From an uncultured Bacteroidales bacterium (GTDB taxonomy: Bacteria; Bacteroidota; Bacteroidia; Bacteroidales; Bacteroidaceae): DNA of 20,907 nt. The DNA lies in NCBI GenBank assembly GCA_937901185.1, contig CALCHR010000026.1:1-20907 (forward strand), written 5' to 3'. This document shows, piece by piece, positions 1 to 7,664 of the stretch (the first letter of the stretch is position 1; each line of letters begins with the position of its first letter). The notes under the pieces are model-generated. The model was not told the origin of the DNA, made no database searches, and saw nothing but the letters and a program-made list of their open reading frames with translations. The position numbers and the translations under genes are program-made.

Positions 1-84
1 TTCCTAGTAGTTACCGAAATTCACCTAGCTTTTACCTAAGAAATGCCCAAAAATGACCCTTGATTTTCAAGCGATTACAAAGGG
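1..84 (+). repeat. Dispersed repeat, left-edge copy of the 21-bp-unit element
   Basis: The first 45 bases are identical to 6768-6812, and similarity continues, with about 11 mismatches in total, to the shared stretch TTACAAAGGG at 75-84 (copy at 6842-6851). It holds the last two 21 bp units (1-21, with TAGTAGTTAC, and 22-42, with TAGCTTTTAC) plus a 42 bp tail. The element probably begins beyond the left edge. No ORF or clear dyad is visible, so its function is unknown. Both copies have the same orientation. Confidence 0.85.
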
Positions 85-105
85 ACGAAAAGAGGGCCGG
101 TGGGA

Positions 106-154
106 ATAAAACAAGCGGGCCCTTTCTCCGCCTGAAGTTAGGCAGAGAAAGGGC
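106..154 (-). terminator. Rho-independent terminator of mdh
   Basis: Arms 119-133 and 140-154 form a 15 bp stem with one mismatch and a 6 nt loop. Read on the minus strand, the stem is followed by CTTGTTTTATT (complement of 106-114 and neighbours). It lies about 54 bp past the mdh stop codon, as expected for the mdh transcript end. Confidence 0.8.
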
Positions 155-207
155 GCCACTATGTAGATGCAGACACACCGCAGGAGGTGTGCTGCGTTCA
201 AGCCTGA

Positions 208-1200
208 TTAGAGGTTAGGATTGATTTCGCTCCACTTAGAAATCTCGGGCACGATGTTCAGCGTAACGAGTTCGTCGCGCATCTTGCAGAGGTGCTCGTA
301 GCTGGCATCGAGCTTAGCCAACTCTTCGGGAGTGCCCACGGGCATTTGGTATGAGCAGCCGTTGGTGTCGAGCACGGTGTCCATAGCCATCATGATGTGG
401 TTGTACTTCTCGTTGCATACGTAAGTACCGGCGGGGAAGCGGAACTTCTCGCCACCCATCACTGAGCGAATCATCTCAACAGAGAGCTGTGAGGGGCTCT
501 GGAATGAAGAACGACCGCGGAGCTTGATGATAGCAGCACCACCCTGAGTCACGTCCTTCTTCATTTGCTCCCATTCAGCTTCGGGGAACTCTTCAGTGCC
601 CACGATGTCCATCAAAGGACGACCGGCAATCTTCACAGCGCTGCCAAATACAGCCATCTGCTCGCCGTGGCCACCATAGGTAGCGCAGCCGGTGATTTCG
701 TTTTGCATTACGCCAAACTTCTTAGCCAAAGCGCTCTGGAGGCGAGTGGTGTCGAGACCGGCAAGGGTAGTAACCTGTCCGGGTTTCAAACCAGAGTAGA
801 GGAGTGTAACGAGGCCTGTCAAGTCGGCAGGGTTGAAGATGATAACCACGTGCTTCACGTCGGGGCAGTAGGTCTTGATGTTCTTGCCCAGCTCTTCTGC
901 GATCTTGCAGTTGCCGGCGAGGAGGTCTTCGCGAGTCATGCCTTCCTTACGGGGAGCACCACCAGAAGAGATGATGTACTTCGCACCGGTGAAAGCCTCT
1001 TTGATGTCGGTGGTGGCCACGATGTTAGCATCGCCAAAACCGCTCTGACGCATCTCCTCGGCTACGCCTTCGGGAGAGAATACGTCGTAGAGACAAATGT
1101 TGCTTGTCAGACCCATGGTGAGAGCTGTCTGAACCATGTTGGAGCCAATCATACCGGCGGCGCCAACGATCACGAGTTTTTCGTCTGTTAAAAATGCCAT
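208..1200 (-). CDS. mdh: Malate dehydrogenase (NAD-dependent, LDH/MDH superfamily)
   Basis: Cytoplasmic enzyme interconverting malate and oxaloacetate with NAD(H). In anaerobic Bacteroidales it serves the reductive branch towards fumarate and succinate. The 330-residue protein has the Rossmann glycine loop GAAGMIG (13-19), the substrate-loop segment PRKEGMTR (83-90) with R84 and R90, a third likely substrate arginine R153 in LDTTRLQ, and the catalytic-histidine segment GGHGE with H178. The start is placed at MAFLTDEKLV because the Rossmann fold begins at once. A 26-residue upstream extension is in frame but would run across the promoter box at 1268-1275. The gene diverges from pepP and has its own terminator. 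Malate rather than lactate specificity is inferred from the arginine pattern and overall similarity. Confidence 0.93.
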   Translation of the reverse strand: MAFLTDEKLVIVGAAGMIGSNMVQTALTMGLTSNICLYDVFSPEGVAEEMRQSGFGDANIVATTDIKEAFTGAKYIISSGGAPRKEGMTREDLLAGNCKIAEELGKNIKTYCPDVKHVVIIFNPADLTGLVTLLYSGLKPGQVTTLAGLDTTRLQSALAKKFGVMQNEITGCATYGGHGEQMAVFGSAVKIAGRPLMDIVGTEEFPEAEWEQMKKDVTQGGAAIIKLRGRSSFQSPSQLSVEMIRSVMGGEKFRFPAGTYVCNEKYNHIMMAMDTVLDTNGCSYQMPVGTPEELAKLDASYEHLCKMRDELVTLNIVPEISKWSEINPNL

Positions 1201-1267
1201 AACAAATAGTATAAAAAATAGTGTGAGAATAAACGCGTTGCGGCAGGGCATACGCCCCAACCTTTTG

Positions 1268-1275
1268 CAAAAATA
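1268..1275 (-). promoter_or_regulatory. mdh promoter, -7 box
   Basis: On the minus strand this reads TATTTTTG, matching the Bacteroidota -7 consensus TAnnTTTG. It lies about 68 bp upstream of the chosen mdh start. No clean -33 TTTG is visible at the expected distance. Confidence 0.6.
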
Positions 1276-1346
1276 CAAATATTCCTCCGTTGCGAAGATA
1301 GAAACACAGGTTTTTTTCTATCCCCCAAGAGTAAATATCCATTTTG

Positions 1347-1378
1347 TTTGGGCAGAAAATACAAAATCTGTATCTTTG
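1347..1378 (+). promoter_or_regulatory. pepP promoter, complete -33/-7 pair
   Basis: TTTG at 1347-1350 and TATCTTTG at 1371-1378 are separated by 20 bp, matching the Bacteroidota sigma(ABfr) pattern TTTG-N19/21-TAnnTTTG. Transcription should begin near 1384-1386, giving a leader of about 70 nt. A 6 bp stem, AGGCAG/CTGCCT at 1383-1388 and 1400-1405, would sit at the very 5' end of that transcript. Confidence 0.75.
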
Positions 1379-1455
1379 CCGTAGGCAGTTGCTGTATAGC
1401 TGCCTGAAAATTTATAAATCCCCGAGCATAAACAGAACTCTATCTCTTAGCATAA

Positions 1456-3258
1456 ATGAAAAGCGCCAGAACCCCGATGCGGGTAAACTTACTCCGCCAA
1501 TGGATGAACAACGAAGAGCTGGATGCCTTCGTGATTCCCACCACCGACCCTCACAACAGCGAATACACCCCCGAGCACTGGAAAGTGCGCCAATGGATTT
1601 CCGGCTTTGACGGCTCGGCAGGAGTGGCCGTGGTGACAGCCAGCAAAGCTGCACTGTGGACCGACTCGCGCTACTTCCTCGCAGCAGAAGAGCAACTGAA
1701 GGGCTCGCCCTTTACGCTCATGAAGGAAGGACAGCCCGGCGTGCCCTCTATCGGCGAATGGCTCCTCGAGGGTCTTAAGCCCGGAAGCCGAGTAGGCTTT
1801 GTGGGCAAGATGATGAGCGGAGAGGCCTATCAAGAACTGCTCAGCGACACAGACAATGAGCTGGAACTCGTATGCATGGACGACCCCTTCATCAACATCT
1901 GGACCTCGCGACCGCCGCTACCCACCGAGCCCGTGGCGCTGCAACCCATAGAGTTTACAGGCTACTCAGCCTCCACAAAGATAGACGCCATCCGCCAAAT
2001 CATACTGGCCGACGAAAGCGCCGAAGCCTATCTGCTCAACGACATGTCGGAGATAAGTTGGACACTCAACCTGCGCGGCACCGACGTGCCCTACAATCCT
2101 GTTTTCCTGAGCTACCTGCTCATCGAACGCAACAGGGCCACGCTCTTCGTAGAAGAAAACCGCCTGTCCAAAGAGGTAAAGGAATACCTGAACAAAGAGG
2201 GCGTGAAGACAATGCCTTACGCTGGCGTGAAACGCTCATTGGAAGATTTAGAAGACGGACTGACAGCCTACCTCTTCCCGCATACTATGAACTGCGATGT
2301 GCTCAACTACTGCGACGAGTATGCTATCCCCTATCGCTTTGAAAAATCGCCGGCGGCCGAACTGCGCTCACTGAAGACAGAAGAAGAGATTGCTGGTTTC
2401 CACAATGCCATGGAACGCGACGGAGTGGCCCTCGTAAAATTCCGCCGCTGGCTCGACGAGAACGTAAGCAAAGGCACCGTCACCGAACTGGAGGTGGACG
2501 CCCGCCTACAAGCCTTCCGCAAAGAACAGCCCCTCTACAAAGGCCTCAGCTTCGCCACCATAGCCGGCTATGGACCTCACGGCGCCATCGTACACTATGA
2601 GGCCGACGAGGAAAGCAATGCCACGCTGAAACCGGAAGGCCTCTTGCTGCTCGACACCGGCGCTCAATACCAAGACGCCACTACCGACATCACACGCACC
2701 ATCGCCCTGGGCCCCGTCACCGAGGAGATGAAAAAAGTATATACCCTCGTGCTAAAAGGACACATCAACCTGAGCAACTGCCGCTTCCCCGAAGGAACCA
2801 CAGGCATCCAGCTCGACCTGGCAGCACGCTATGCCATGTGGCAGGAAGGCTACGACTTTGGCCACGGAACGGGTCACGGTGTAGGCTCCTATCTGCGCGT
2901 TCACGAGGGGCCGCAGCAGATTCGCAAGAACCTTTGCAAAGCCTCTACAACCCCCTTCCGCGCCGGCATGACCATTACCGACGAACCGGGTATCTACCTG
3001 GCCGGAAAATTCGGCGTACGCATCGAGAACATCCTCCTTGTGAAAGAGGCAGCCAACACTGAGTTTGGCAACTTCCTAGAGTTCGAGCCGCTCACCCTCT
3101 GCCCCATCGACACAAAACCTATCAACTTCTCTATGCTGACGCCCCAAGAGAAAGAATGGCTCAACAGCTACCACCGCACCGTACGCAACCGCCTCTTGCC
3201 CCTATTGAGCGACGAGCGCGACCGCAACTGGCTGCTGAAAGCCACCGAAGAAATCTAA
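1456..3258 (+). CDS. pepP: Xaa-Pro aminopeptidase (M24B, eukaryotic-type aminopeptidase P)
   Basis: Metallopeptidase that removes an N-terminal residue followed by proline. At 600 residues it has the three-domain layout of the XPNPEP1-like branch: two N-terminal creatinase-type domains (about 1-310), a pita-bread catalytic domain (about 315-540) and a C-terminal extension. The five metal ligands are in place: D400 and D411 (LDTGAQYQDATTDITRT), H474 (HGTGHG, 470-475), E510 (TDEPG) and E524 (VRIEN). H483 (RVHEGPQ) is a likely substrate-binding histidine. No signal peptide is seen, so it should be cytoplasmic. A second in-frame ATG at 1477 (MRVNLLRQWM) is an alternative start. The gene has its own promoter, and miaB follows after a 45 bp gap. 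Confidence 0.92.
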   Translation: MKSARTPMRVNLLRQWMNNEELDAFVIPTTDPHNSEYTPEHWKVRQWISGFDGSAGVAVVTASKAALWTDSRYFLAAEEQLKGSPFTLMKEGQPGVPSIGEWLLEGLKPGSRVGFVGKMMSGEAYQELLSDTDNELELVCMDDPFINIWTSRPPLPTEPVALQPIEFTGYSASTKIDAIRQIILADESAEAYLLNDMSEISWTLNLRGTDVPYNPVFLSYLLIERNRATLFVEENRLSKEVKEYLNKEGVKTMPYAGVKRSLEDLEDGLTAYLFPHTMNCDVLNYCDEYAIPYRFEKSPAAELRSLKTEEEIAGFHNAMERDGVALVKFRRWLDENVSKGTVTELEVDARLQAFRKEQPLYKGLSFATIAGYGPHGAIVHYEADEESNATLKPEGLLLLDTGAQYQDATTDITRTIALGPVTEEMKKVYTLVLKGHINLSNCRFPEGTTGIQLDLAARYAMWQEGYDFGHGTGHGVGSYLRVHEGPQQIRKNLCKASTTPFRAGMTITDEPGIYLAGKFGVRIENILLVKEAANTEFGNFLEFEPLTLCPIDTKPINFSMLTPQEKEWLNSYHRTVRNRLLPLLSDERDRNWLLKATEEI

Positions 3259-3269
3259 CAATTTTTTCG

Positions 3270-3277
3270 TACCTTTG
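3270..3277 (+). promoter_or_regulatory. miaB -7 promoter box
   Basis: TACCTTTG matches TAnnTTTG and lies in the 45 bp gap between pepP and miaB, 27 bp before the miaB ATG. There is no obvious -33 TTTG; that position falls in the end of pepP. miaB may therefore have its own promoter as well as read-through from pepP. Confidence 0.5.
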
Positions 3278-3303
3278 TACACCCTTATCTTACCAAGAAC
3301 CCA

Positions 3304-4617
3304 ATGAAGAAACTCCATATAGAGACCTACGGCTGCCAGATGAACGTGGCAGATAGCGAAGTGGTGGCCTCCGTGATGCGCATGGCCGGCTATGAGCCTT
3401 GCGAAAATCTCGATGAGGCCGACGCTGTCTTCCTCAACACCTGCTCCGTACGCGACAATGCAGAGCAGAAAATCATCCACCGCCTGGAGGCCCTTTGCGC
3501 CCTAAGAAAAAAAGGACGCAAACTGATTATCGGCGTACTGGGCTGCATGGCCGAACGCGTCAAGGAAGAACTGCTCAACAAACACGGTGCCGACCTCGTA
3601 GCCGGCCCCGACGCTTACCTCTCTCTGCCCGACCTCATCGCACAAGTGGAGGGCGGACACAAAGCTATCAACATTGAGCTCTCCACCACTGAAACCTACC
3701 GCGACATCGTTCCCGAGCGCGTCTGCGGCAACCATCTCTCCGGCTTCGTAAGCATCATGCGTGGCTGCAACAACTTCTGCCACTACTGCATCGTGCCCTA
3801 CACCCGAGGAAGAGAGCGCAGCCGCGACCCGCAAAGCATCTTGAAGGAGGTGAAGGACCTGGAGGCTCGCGGATATAAAGAAGTGACCCTCCTGGGACAA
3901 AACGTAAACAGCTACTGCAGCGAGGAGGAGGGCATGGCCTTTCCAGAATTGCTCCGCACTGTGGCGCGCGCCGTTCCCGGAATGCGTGTGCGCTTCACCA
4001 CCAGCCATCCAAAAGATATGAGCGACGAGACGCTCCACGTCATAGCCGAGGAGCCCAACGTATGTCGCCACATCCACCTGCCCGTACAAAGCGGCAGCTC
4101 ACGCATCTTGAAACTGATGAACCGCAAATATACCCGCGAGTGGTATCTGGAGCGCGTAGAAGCCATCCGCAGCATCGTGCCCGACTGCGGACTCTCCACA
4201 GACATCTTTGCAGGCTACTGCTCTGAAACAGAAGAGGACCACCAGGAGTCGCTTTCGCTAATGCGAGAATGTGGCTACGACTCGGCCTTCATGTTCAAAT
4301 ACTCGGAACGCCCCGGCACTTACGCCTCAAAACACCTGCCCGACGACGTACCCGAAGAGACCAAGATACGCCGATTGGAAGAACTCATTGCCTTGCAGAA
4401 CGAGTTGTCGGCCGAGGCCAACAAGCGCTGCATCGGCCACGAGTATGACGTGCTCATCGAAGGAGTCAGCAAGCGCTCCAAGGAGCAGCTCTTTGGCCGC
4501 ACAGAGCAAAACAAGGTGGTGGTCTTCAACAGAGGCGAACTACGCATCGGCCAGTACGTCCGTGTGCGCATCACCGAGGCGTCATCGGCTACTCTCAAAG
4601 GCAAAGTGTGTCTCTAA
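3304..4617 (+). CDS. miaB: tRNA-2-methylthio-N6-dimethylallyladenosine synthase MiaB
   Basis: Radical-SAM methylthiotransferase that converts i6A37 to ms2i6A37 in tRNAs reading UNN codons. All three modules are present in 437 residues. The N-terminal MTTase domain has cysteines C11 (TYGCQMN), C47 (NTCSVR) and C81 (LGCMAER) for the auxiliary 4Fe-4S cluster. The radical-SAM core has CNNFCHYC (C155, C159, C162). A TRAM-type RNA-binding domain occupies roughly the last 60 residues. The signature YGCQMN and the segment YTRGRERSR downstream of the SAM cluster favour MiaB over RimO or MtaB. It is followed after 91 bp by ftsX. Confidence 0.95.
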   Translation: MKKLHIETYGCQMNVADSEVVASVMRMAGYEPCENLDEADAVFLNTCSVRDNAEQKIIHRLEALCALRKKGRKLIIGVLGCMAERVKEELLNKHGADLVAGPDAYLSLPDLIAQVEGGHKAINIELSTTETYRDIVPERVCGNHLSGFVSIMRGCNNFCHYCIVPYTRGRERSRDPQSILKEVKDLEARGYKEVTLLGQNVNSYCSEEEGMAFPELLRTVARAVPGMRVRFTTSHPKDMSDETLHVIAEEPNVCRHIHLPVQSGSSRILKLMNRKYTREWYLERVEAIRSIVPDCGLSTDIFAGYCSETEEDHQESLSLMRECGYDSAFMFKYSERPGTYASKHLPDDVPEETKIRRLEELIALQNELSAEANKRCIGHEYDVLIEGVSKRSKEQLFGRTEQNKVVVFNRGELRIGQYVRVRITEASSATLKGKVCL

Positions 4618-4708
4618 GAAAGCCGAACCGCAAGTCTATGGGGAACAAAAATACTTACCAAGAAAACCCTACGCCCCACCCTTTTCACTCACCTATTTAT
4701 AGAAGATA

Positions 4709-5581
4709 ATGGCAAGAAATAAAAGACGCAGCAGCGGAAGTTTCAACACCGTGACCTCCTGCATCAGCACCACATTGGTACTGATTCTCTTCGGCACAGT
4801 GGTGTTCTTTGTCACAATGGCTGATAACCTGAGTCGCTCGCTGCGTGAGAACTTTACCGTACAAGTGTTGCTGAGCGACAGCATCTCCAACAAAGAAACT
4901 GTGAGGCTGCAGGACGAGCTGCGCAAAGAGCCTTACGTGCGTCTGGTCAGCTACATCTCGAAAGAGAAAGCCACGCGCGAACAGGCCGAAGTGCTCGACA
5001 CCGACCCCACAGAGTTTCTGGGCAACAGCCCCATTCCGGCCTCGTTTGAGTTGCACCTGAAGGCTGACTATGCCAACAACGACAGTCTCTCTATCTACAC
5101 ACCGAAGCTCAAGAGCAAGAGATACGTCACCGAGGTTATTTATCCCCAAGACCTGATGGACGCCGTGAACCACAACATCCGCCGCGTCAGCATCGTCTTG
5201 CTGGCCATAGCCGTGCTGCTGGGCTTCGTGTCGTTCGCACTTATCAACAACACCATGCGCCTCAGCGTCTACGCTCGCCGCTTCACTATCCACACCATGA
5301 AACTGGTGGGTGCGCGATGGGGATTTATCAGACGGCCCTTCATGCGCCAAGCTTTCTGGATAGGCTTCGTTTCAGCGTCGCTGGCCAACGGTCTCATCTT
5401 TGCAGCCATGAAGACCTTGATGGACTGGGACGCCGGCATCGGAATGCTTATCACACCGATGGTGATGCTCATCACGCTGGGCAGCGTATTAGGCTTTGGT
5501 CTGTTCCTGACAATGGTCTGCGCCTTCTTCTCCGTAAACCGTTTCCTGCACATGTCCGGCAATGAGATATTCCTTAAATAA
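4709..5581 (+). CDS. ftsX: FtsX-like cell-division permease
   Basis: Membrane partner of the FtsE ATPase; in other bacteria the FtsEX complex controls septal peptidoglycan hydrolysis. The 290-residue protein has the FtsX topology: a basic N-terminus, TM1 about 15-37, a large periplasmic domain about 38-160, then TM2 about 161-179, TM3 about 215-236 and TM4 about 249-273. The cytoplasmic loop MKLVGARWGFIRRPF (197-211) is the conserved FtsX signature. No ftsE lies next to it, so the ATPase must be encoded elsewhere. It starts the run ftsX - DUF3098 - uppP with short gaps. No TAnnTTTG box was found in the 91 bp upstream gap. Confidence 0.9.
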   Translation: MARNKRRSSGSFNTVTSCISTTLVLILFGTVVFFVTMADNLSRSLRENFTVQVLLSDSISNKETVRLQDELRKEPYVRLVSYISKEKATREQAEVLDTDPTEFLGNSPIPASFELHLKADYANNDSLSIYTPKLKSKRYVTEVIYPQDLMDAVNHNIRRVSIVLLAIAVLLGFVSFALINNTMRLSVYARRFTIHTMKLVGARWGFIRRPFMRQAFWIGFVSASLANGLIFAAMKTLMDWDAGIGMLITPMVMLITLGSVLGFGLFLTMVCAFFSVNRFLHMSGNEIFLK

Positions 5582-5606
5582 TCAGTAAATTCTACTTCCT
5601 ACTTAT

Positions 5607-5870
5607 ATGAAAAAGAACAACTTTGCTTTCGCCCGTATCAACTTTATCCTTCTGGCCATCGGCATGGCCATCGTCATCCTTGGCTTTGGTTTGATGTCGG
5701 GTAGCGGCTCAACAGAAGACCACTTCAACCCCGCCATCTTCGACACACGCCACATTGTCGTAGCACCCTTGGTGTGCCTCTTCGGATACCTCTTCATGGT
5801 CTACGCCATCCTTCACCATCCGAAAGAGAAGAACCAGAAGGAATATAAGGATAGCCAAATAACTGAATAA
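5607..5870 (+). CDS. DUF3098 family small membrane protein
   Basis: An 87-residue protein with two membrane helices (about 11-30 and 50-70) separated by a short loop, and a charged, lysine-rich C-terminal tail. The pattern FAFARINFILLAIG, GFGLMSGSG, IFDTRHIVVAPLV fits the Bacteroidota family DUF3098, whose function is not known. It sits 25 bp after ftsX and 3 bp before uppP, so translation is probably coupled, and a role in envelope biogenesis or division is plausible from context alone. Confidence 0.8.
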   Translation: MKKNNFAFARINFILLAIGMAIVILGFGLMSGSGSTEDHFNPAIFDTRHIVVAPLVCLFGYLFMVYAILHHPKEKNQKEYKDSQITE

Positions 5871-5873
5871 GAA

Positions 5874-6695
5874 ATGGATACATTAGAAGCTCTCATTCTT
5901 GGTTTACTCCAAGGCTTGACAGAATACCTGCCCGTCAGCAGTAGCGGTCACTTGACCATCGGACAAGAACTTCTTGGCATCGAGGCCAAAGAAAGCATGG
6001 TGTTCACCGTGGCCGTACATGTGGCCACCGTGTTGAGCACCTTGGTAGTACTGGGCGGCGAGATTGTGAAGATACTCAAAGGCTCGATGATGCCGCTCGG
6101 CAAAGGCTCCGGTTTGAACTGCCTGAACAACGACCAGCGCTATGTGCTTAACATCCTCGTCTCCATGATTCCCATCGGCATCGTGGGTGTGTTTTTCAAA
6201 GACGAGGTAGAGGCTATCTTCGGCGAAGGTCTCTTTGTGGTGGGCTGCTGCCTGCTACTTACGGCTACGCTGCTCACATTCTCCTACTTTGCAAAGCCGC
6301 GCCCGAAGGAGCGTATCTCTCTGCTCGACGCCTTCATCATCGGCTTGAGCCAAGCCTTGGCTGTATTGCCCGGCCTCAGCCGCTCGGGCACCACGATAGC
6401 CACCGGCCTCATCTTGGGCAACAAGAAGAGCAGCATGGCACAGTTCTCCTTCCTGATGGTCATCCCCCCCATTCTTGGCGAGGGCTTGCTCAACATCATA
6501 GAGGTGGCCCAGATGGGTTGGACTGAGGCTTTCGGAAACCTCTCCGTCAGCGCATTGCTCGTAGGTTTCTTCGCCGCCTTCATCTCCGGCATACTGGCCT
6601 GCAAGTGGATGATTGCCATTGTGGCCAAAGGCAAGTTGATATATTTTGCCATCTACTGCGCCGTGGTGGGCATCGTGACGCTCTGCTTTGCCTGA
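5874..6695 (+). CDS. uppP: Undecaprenyl-diphosphatase UppP (BacA family)
   Basis: Integral membrane enzyme that dephosphorylates undecaprenyl pyrophosphate to recycle the lipid carrier for peptidoglycan and O-antigen; overexpression gives bacitracin resistance in other bacteria. The 273-residue hydrophobic protein carries both family motifs: TEYLPVSSSGH (16-26) with E17 and H26, and PGLSRSGTT (166-174) with R170 and S171. It starts 3 bp after the DUF3098 stop. The downstream junction with truB is opened up by a repeat-containing 231 bp spacer. Confidence 0.95.
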   Translation: MDTLEALILGLLQGLTEYLPVSSSGHLTIGQELLGIEAKESMVFTVAVHVATVLSTLVVLGGEIVKILKGSMMPLGKGSGLNCLNNDQRYVLNILVSMIPIGIVGVFFKDEVEAIFGEGLFVVGCCLLLTATLLTFSYFAKPRPKERISLLDAFIIGLSQALAVLPGLSRSGTTIATGLILGNKKSSMAQFSFLMVIPPILGEGLLNIIEVAQMGWTEAFGNLSVSALLVGFFAAFISGILACKWMIAIVAKGKLIYFAIYCAVVGIVTLCFA

Positions 6696-6697
6696 TG

Positions 6698-6732
6698 CTA
6701 AAAAAGGGTATATGCTTAGGGGGATTTTTTAG
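6698..6732 (+). terminator. Possible weak A/T-stem terminator after uppP
   Basis: CTAAAAAA (6698-6705) and TTTTTTAG (6725-6732) can pair around a 19 nt loop, with the descending arm supplying a U-run. It lies 2 bp after the uppP stop. The stem has almost no GC, so termination would be inefficient at best. Confidence 0.25.
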
Positions 6733-6851
6733 TAGTTACTTTCGCGTTCCTAGTAGTTACCGAATTTTTCCTAGTAGTTACCGAAATTCACCTAGCTTTT
6801 ACCTAAGAAATGGCCAAAATTGACTACTGAAAATCAAACACTTACAAAGGG
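6726..6851 (+). repeat. Dispersed repeat with four 21-bp tandem units between uppP and truB
   Basis: Four 21 bp units lie head to tail: 6726-6746, 6747-6767, 6768-6788 and 6789-6809. The middle two differ by little (TTCCTAGTAGTTACCG core); the outer two are diverged but keep AGTAGTTAC or TAGCTTTTAC at the same place. A 42 bp tail ends in TTACAAAGGG. From 6768 on, it matches bases 1-84 of the window. No protein-coding content is evident. The rest of the uppP-truB spacer (6852-6926) shows no recognisable signal. Confidence 0.85.
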
Positions 6852-6926
6852 CCTTTTGGACTCCACGGAGCACATTGCAGCCCTCTCTGAGTTATCACAG
6901 CTAAACCGCATACAGAAAACCGCTTT

Positions 6927-7646
6927 ATGAATTTCCTTGCCGGACAAGTTTTGTCGTTCGACAAACCCTATGGGATGACCAGTTTCGGACTGGTCGCAAA
7001 AGTGCGTTGGCTCATCTCGCGCAGCATGCAGGGACGCAAAATCAAAGTGGGTCACGCCGGCACGCTCGACCCCTTGGCCACGGGCGTCATGATTATCTGC
7101 ACCGGAAAGGCTACCAAGCGCATTGAGGAACTTCAGGCCGGCACGAAAGAATATATTGCCACGCTAAAACTCGGCGCCACCACGCCCAGTTTTGACCTTG
7201 AGCATCCCGTCGATGCCACTTACCCCACGGAGCACATCAACGAAGCCCTCATCCGCGAAGTCCTGCCCCGTTTCCAGGGAGAGATTATGCAAGTGCCCCC
7301 GGTGTTCTCCGCCTGCAAGGTAGAGGGCAAACGCGCCTACGACCTGGCCCGCAAAGGCGAGGAAGTGGAGCTGCGAGCCAAGCCGCTGCGCATCGACGAG
7401 ATAGAACTGCTCGCCTACCGCCCCGAAAGCCAAGAAGCCGAACTGCGAGTGGTCTGCTCAAAGGGAACCTACATCCGCGCCTTGGCCCGCGACATCGGCC
7501 AAGCCTTAGACAGCGGCGCCCATCTCACAGCCTTGCGACGCACTCGCGTGGGCGAAGCTCAGGTGGACCACTGCTTTGACCTCGAAGGTTTCGAGAAATG
7601 GCTCTCCGAACAAACTATCGAGACCGAACTACCCCCTAGCCAATAA
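6927..7646 (+). CDS. truB: tRNA pseudouridine(55) synthase TruB
   Basis: Makes pseudouridine 55 in the T-loop of tRNAs. The 239-residue protein has the start motif GQVLSFDKPYGMTSF (6-20), the catalytic-Asp motif GHAGTLDPLATG (42-53, nucleophile D48) and the conserved GTYIRALARD (180-189). At this length it ends after the catalytic domain and lacks the C-terminal PUA domain of the E. coli enzyme, which is typical of short Bacteroidota TruB. The upstream 231 bp repeat-bearing gap is unusual for this gene cluster. queA follows after 18 bp. Confidence 0.95.
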   Translation: MNFLAGQVLSFDKPYGMTSFGLVAKVRWLISRSMQGRKIKVGHAGTLDPLATGVMIICTGKATKRIEELQAGTKEYIATLKLGATTPSFDLEHPVDATYPTEHINEALIREVLPRFQGEIMQVPPVFSACKVEGKRAYDLARKGEEVELRAKPLRIDEIELLAYRPESQEAELRVVCSKGTYIRALARDIGQALDSGAHLTALRRTRVGEAQVDHCFDLEGFEKWLSEQTIETELPPSQ

Positions 7647-7664
7647 AATAAAAACCATACTGAT

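Noticed and set aside
565..1191. 208-residue plus-strand open frame inside mdh
   Set aside because: Antisense to a complete malate dehydrogenase with all catalytic motifs; no promoter or family match.
1201..1278. Longer N-terminus for malate dehydrogenase
   Set aside because: The extension would cover the TATTTTTG promoter box and precede a Rossmann fold that normally starts at the protein N-terminus.
1383..1405. Riboswitch in the pepP leader
   Set aside because: Only a 6 bp hairpin is present at the transcript start; no known aptamer motif is visible in a leader of about 70 nt.
3502..4089. 195-residue minus-strand open frame inside miaB
   Set aside because: Antisense shadow of MiaB, which has intact iron-sulfur cluster cysteines.
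6605..6823. 72-residue open frame over the end of uppP and the repeat
   Set aside because: It overlaps uppP in another frame and then translates the tandem repeat; no start signal or family.
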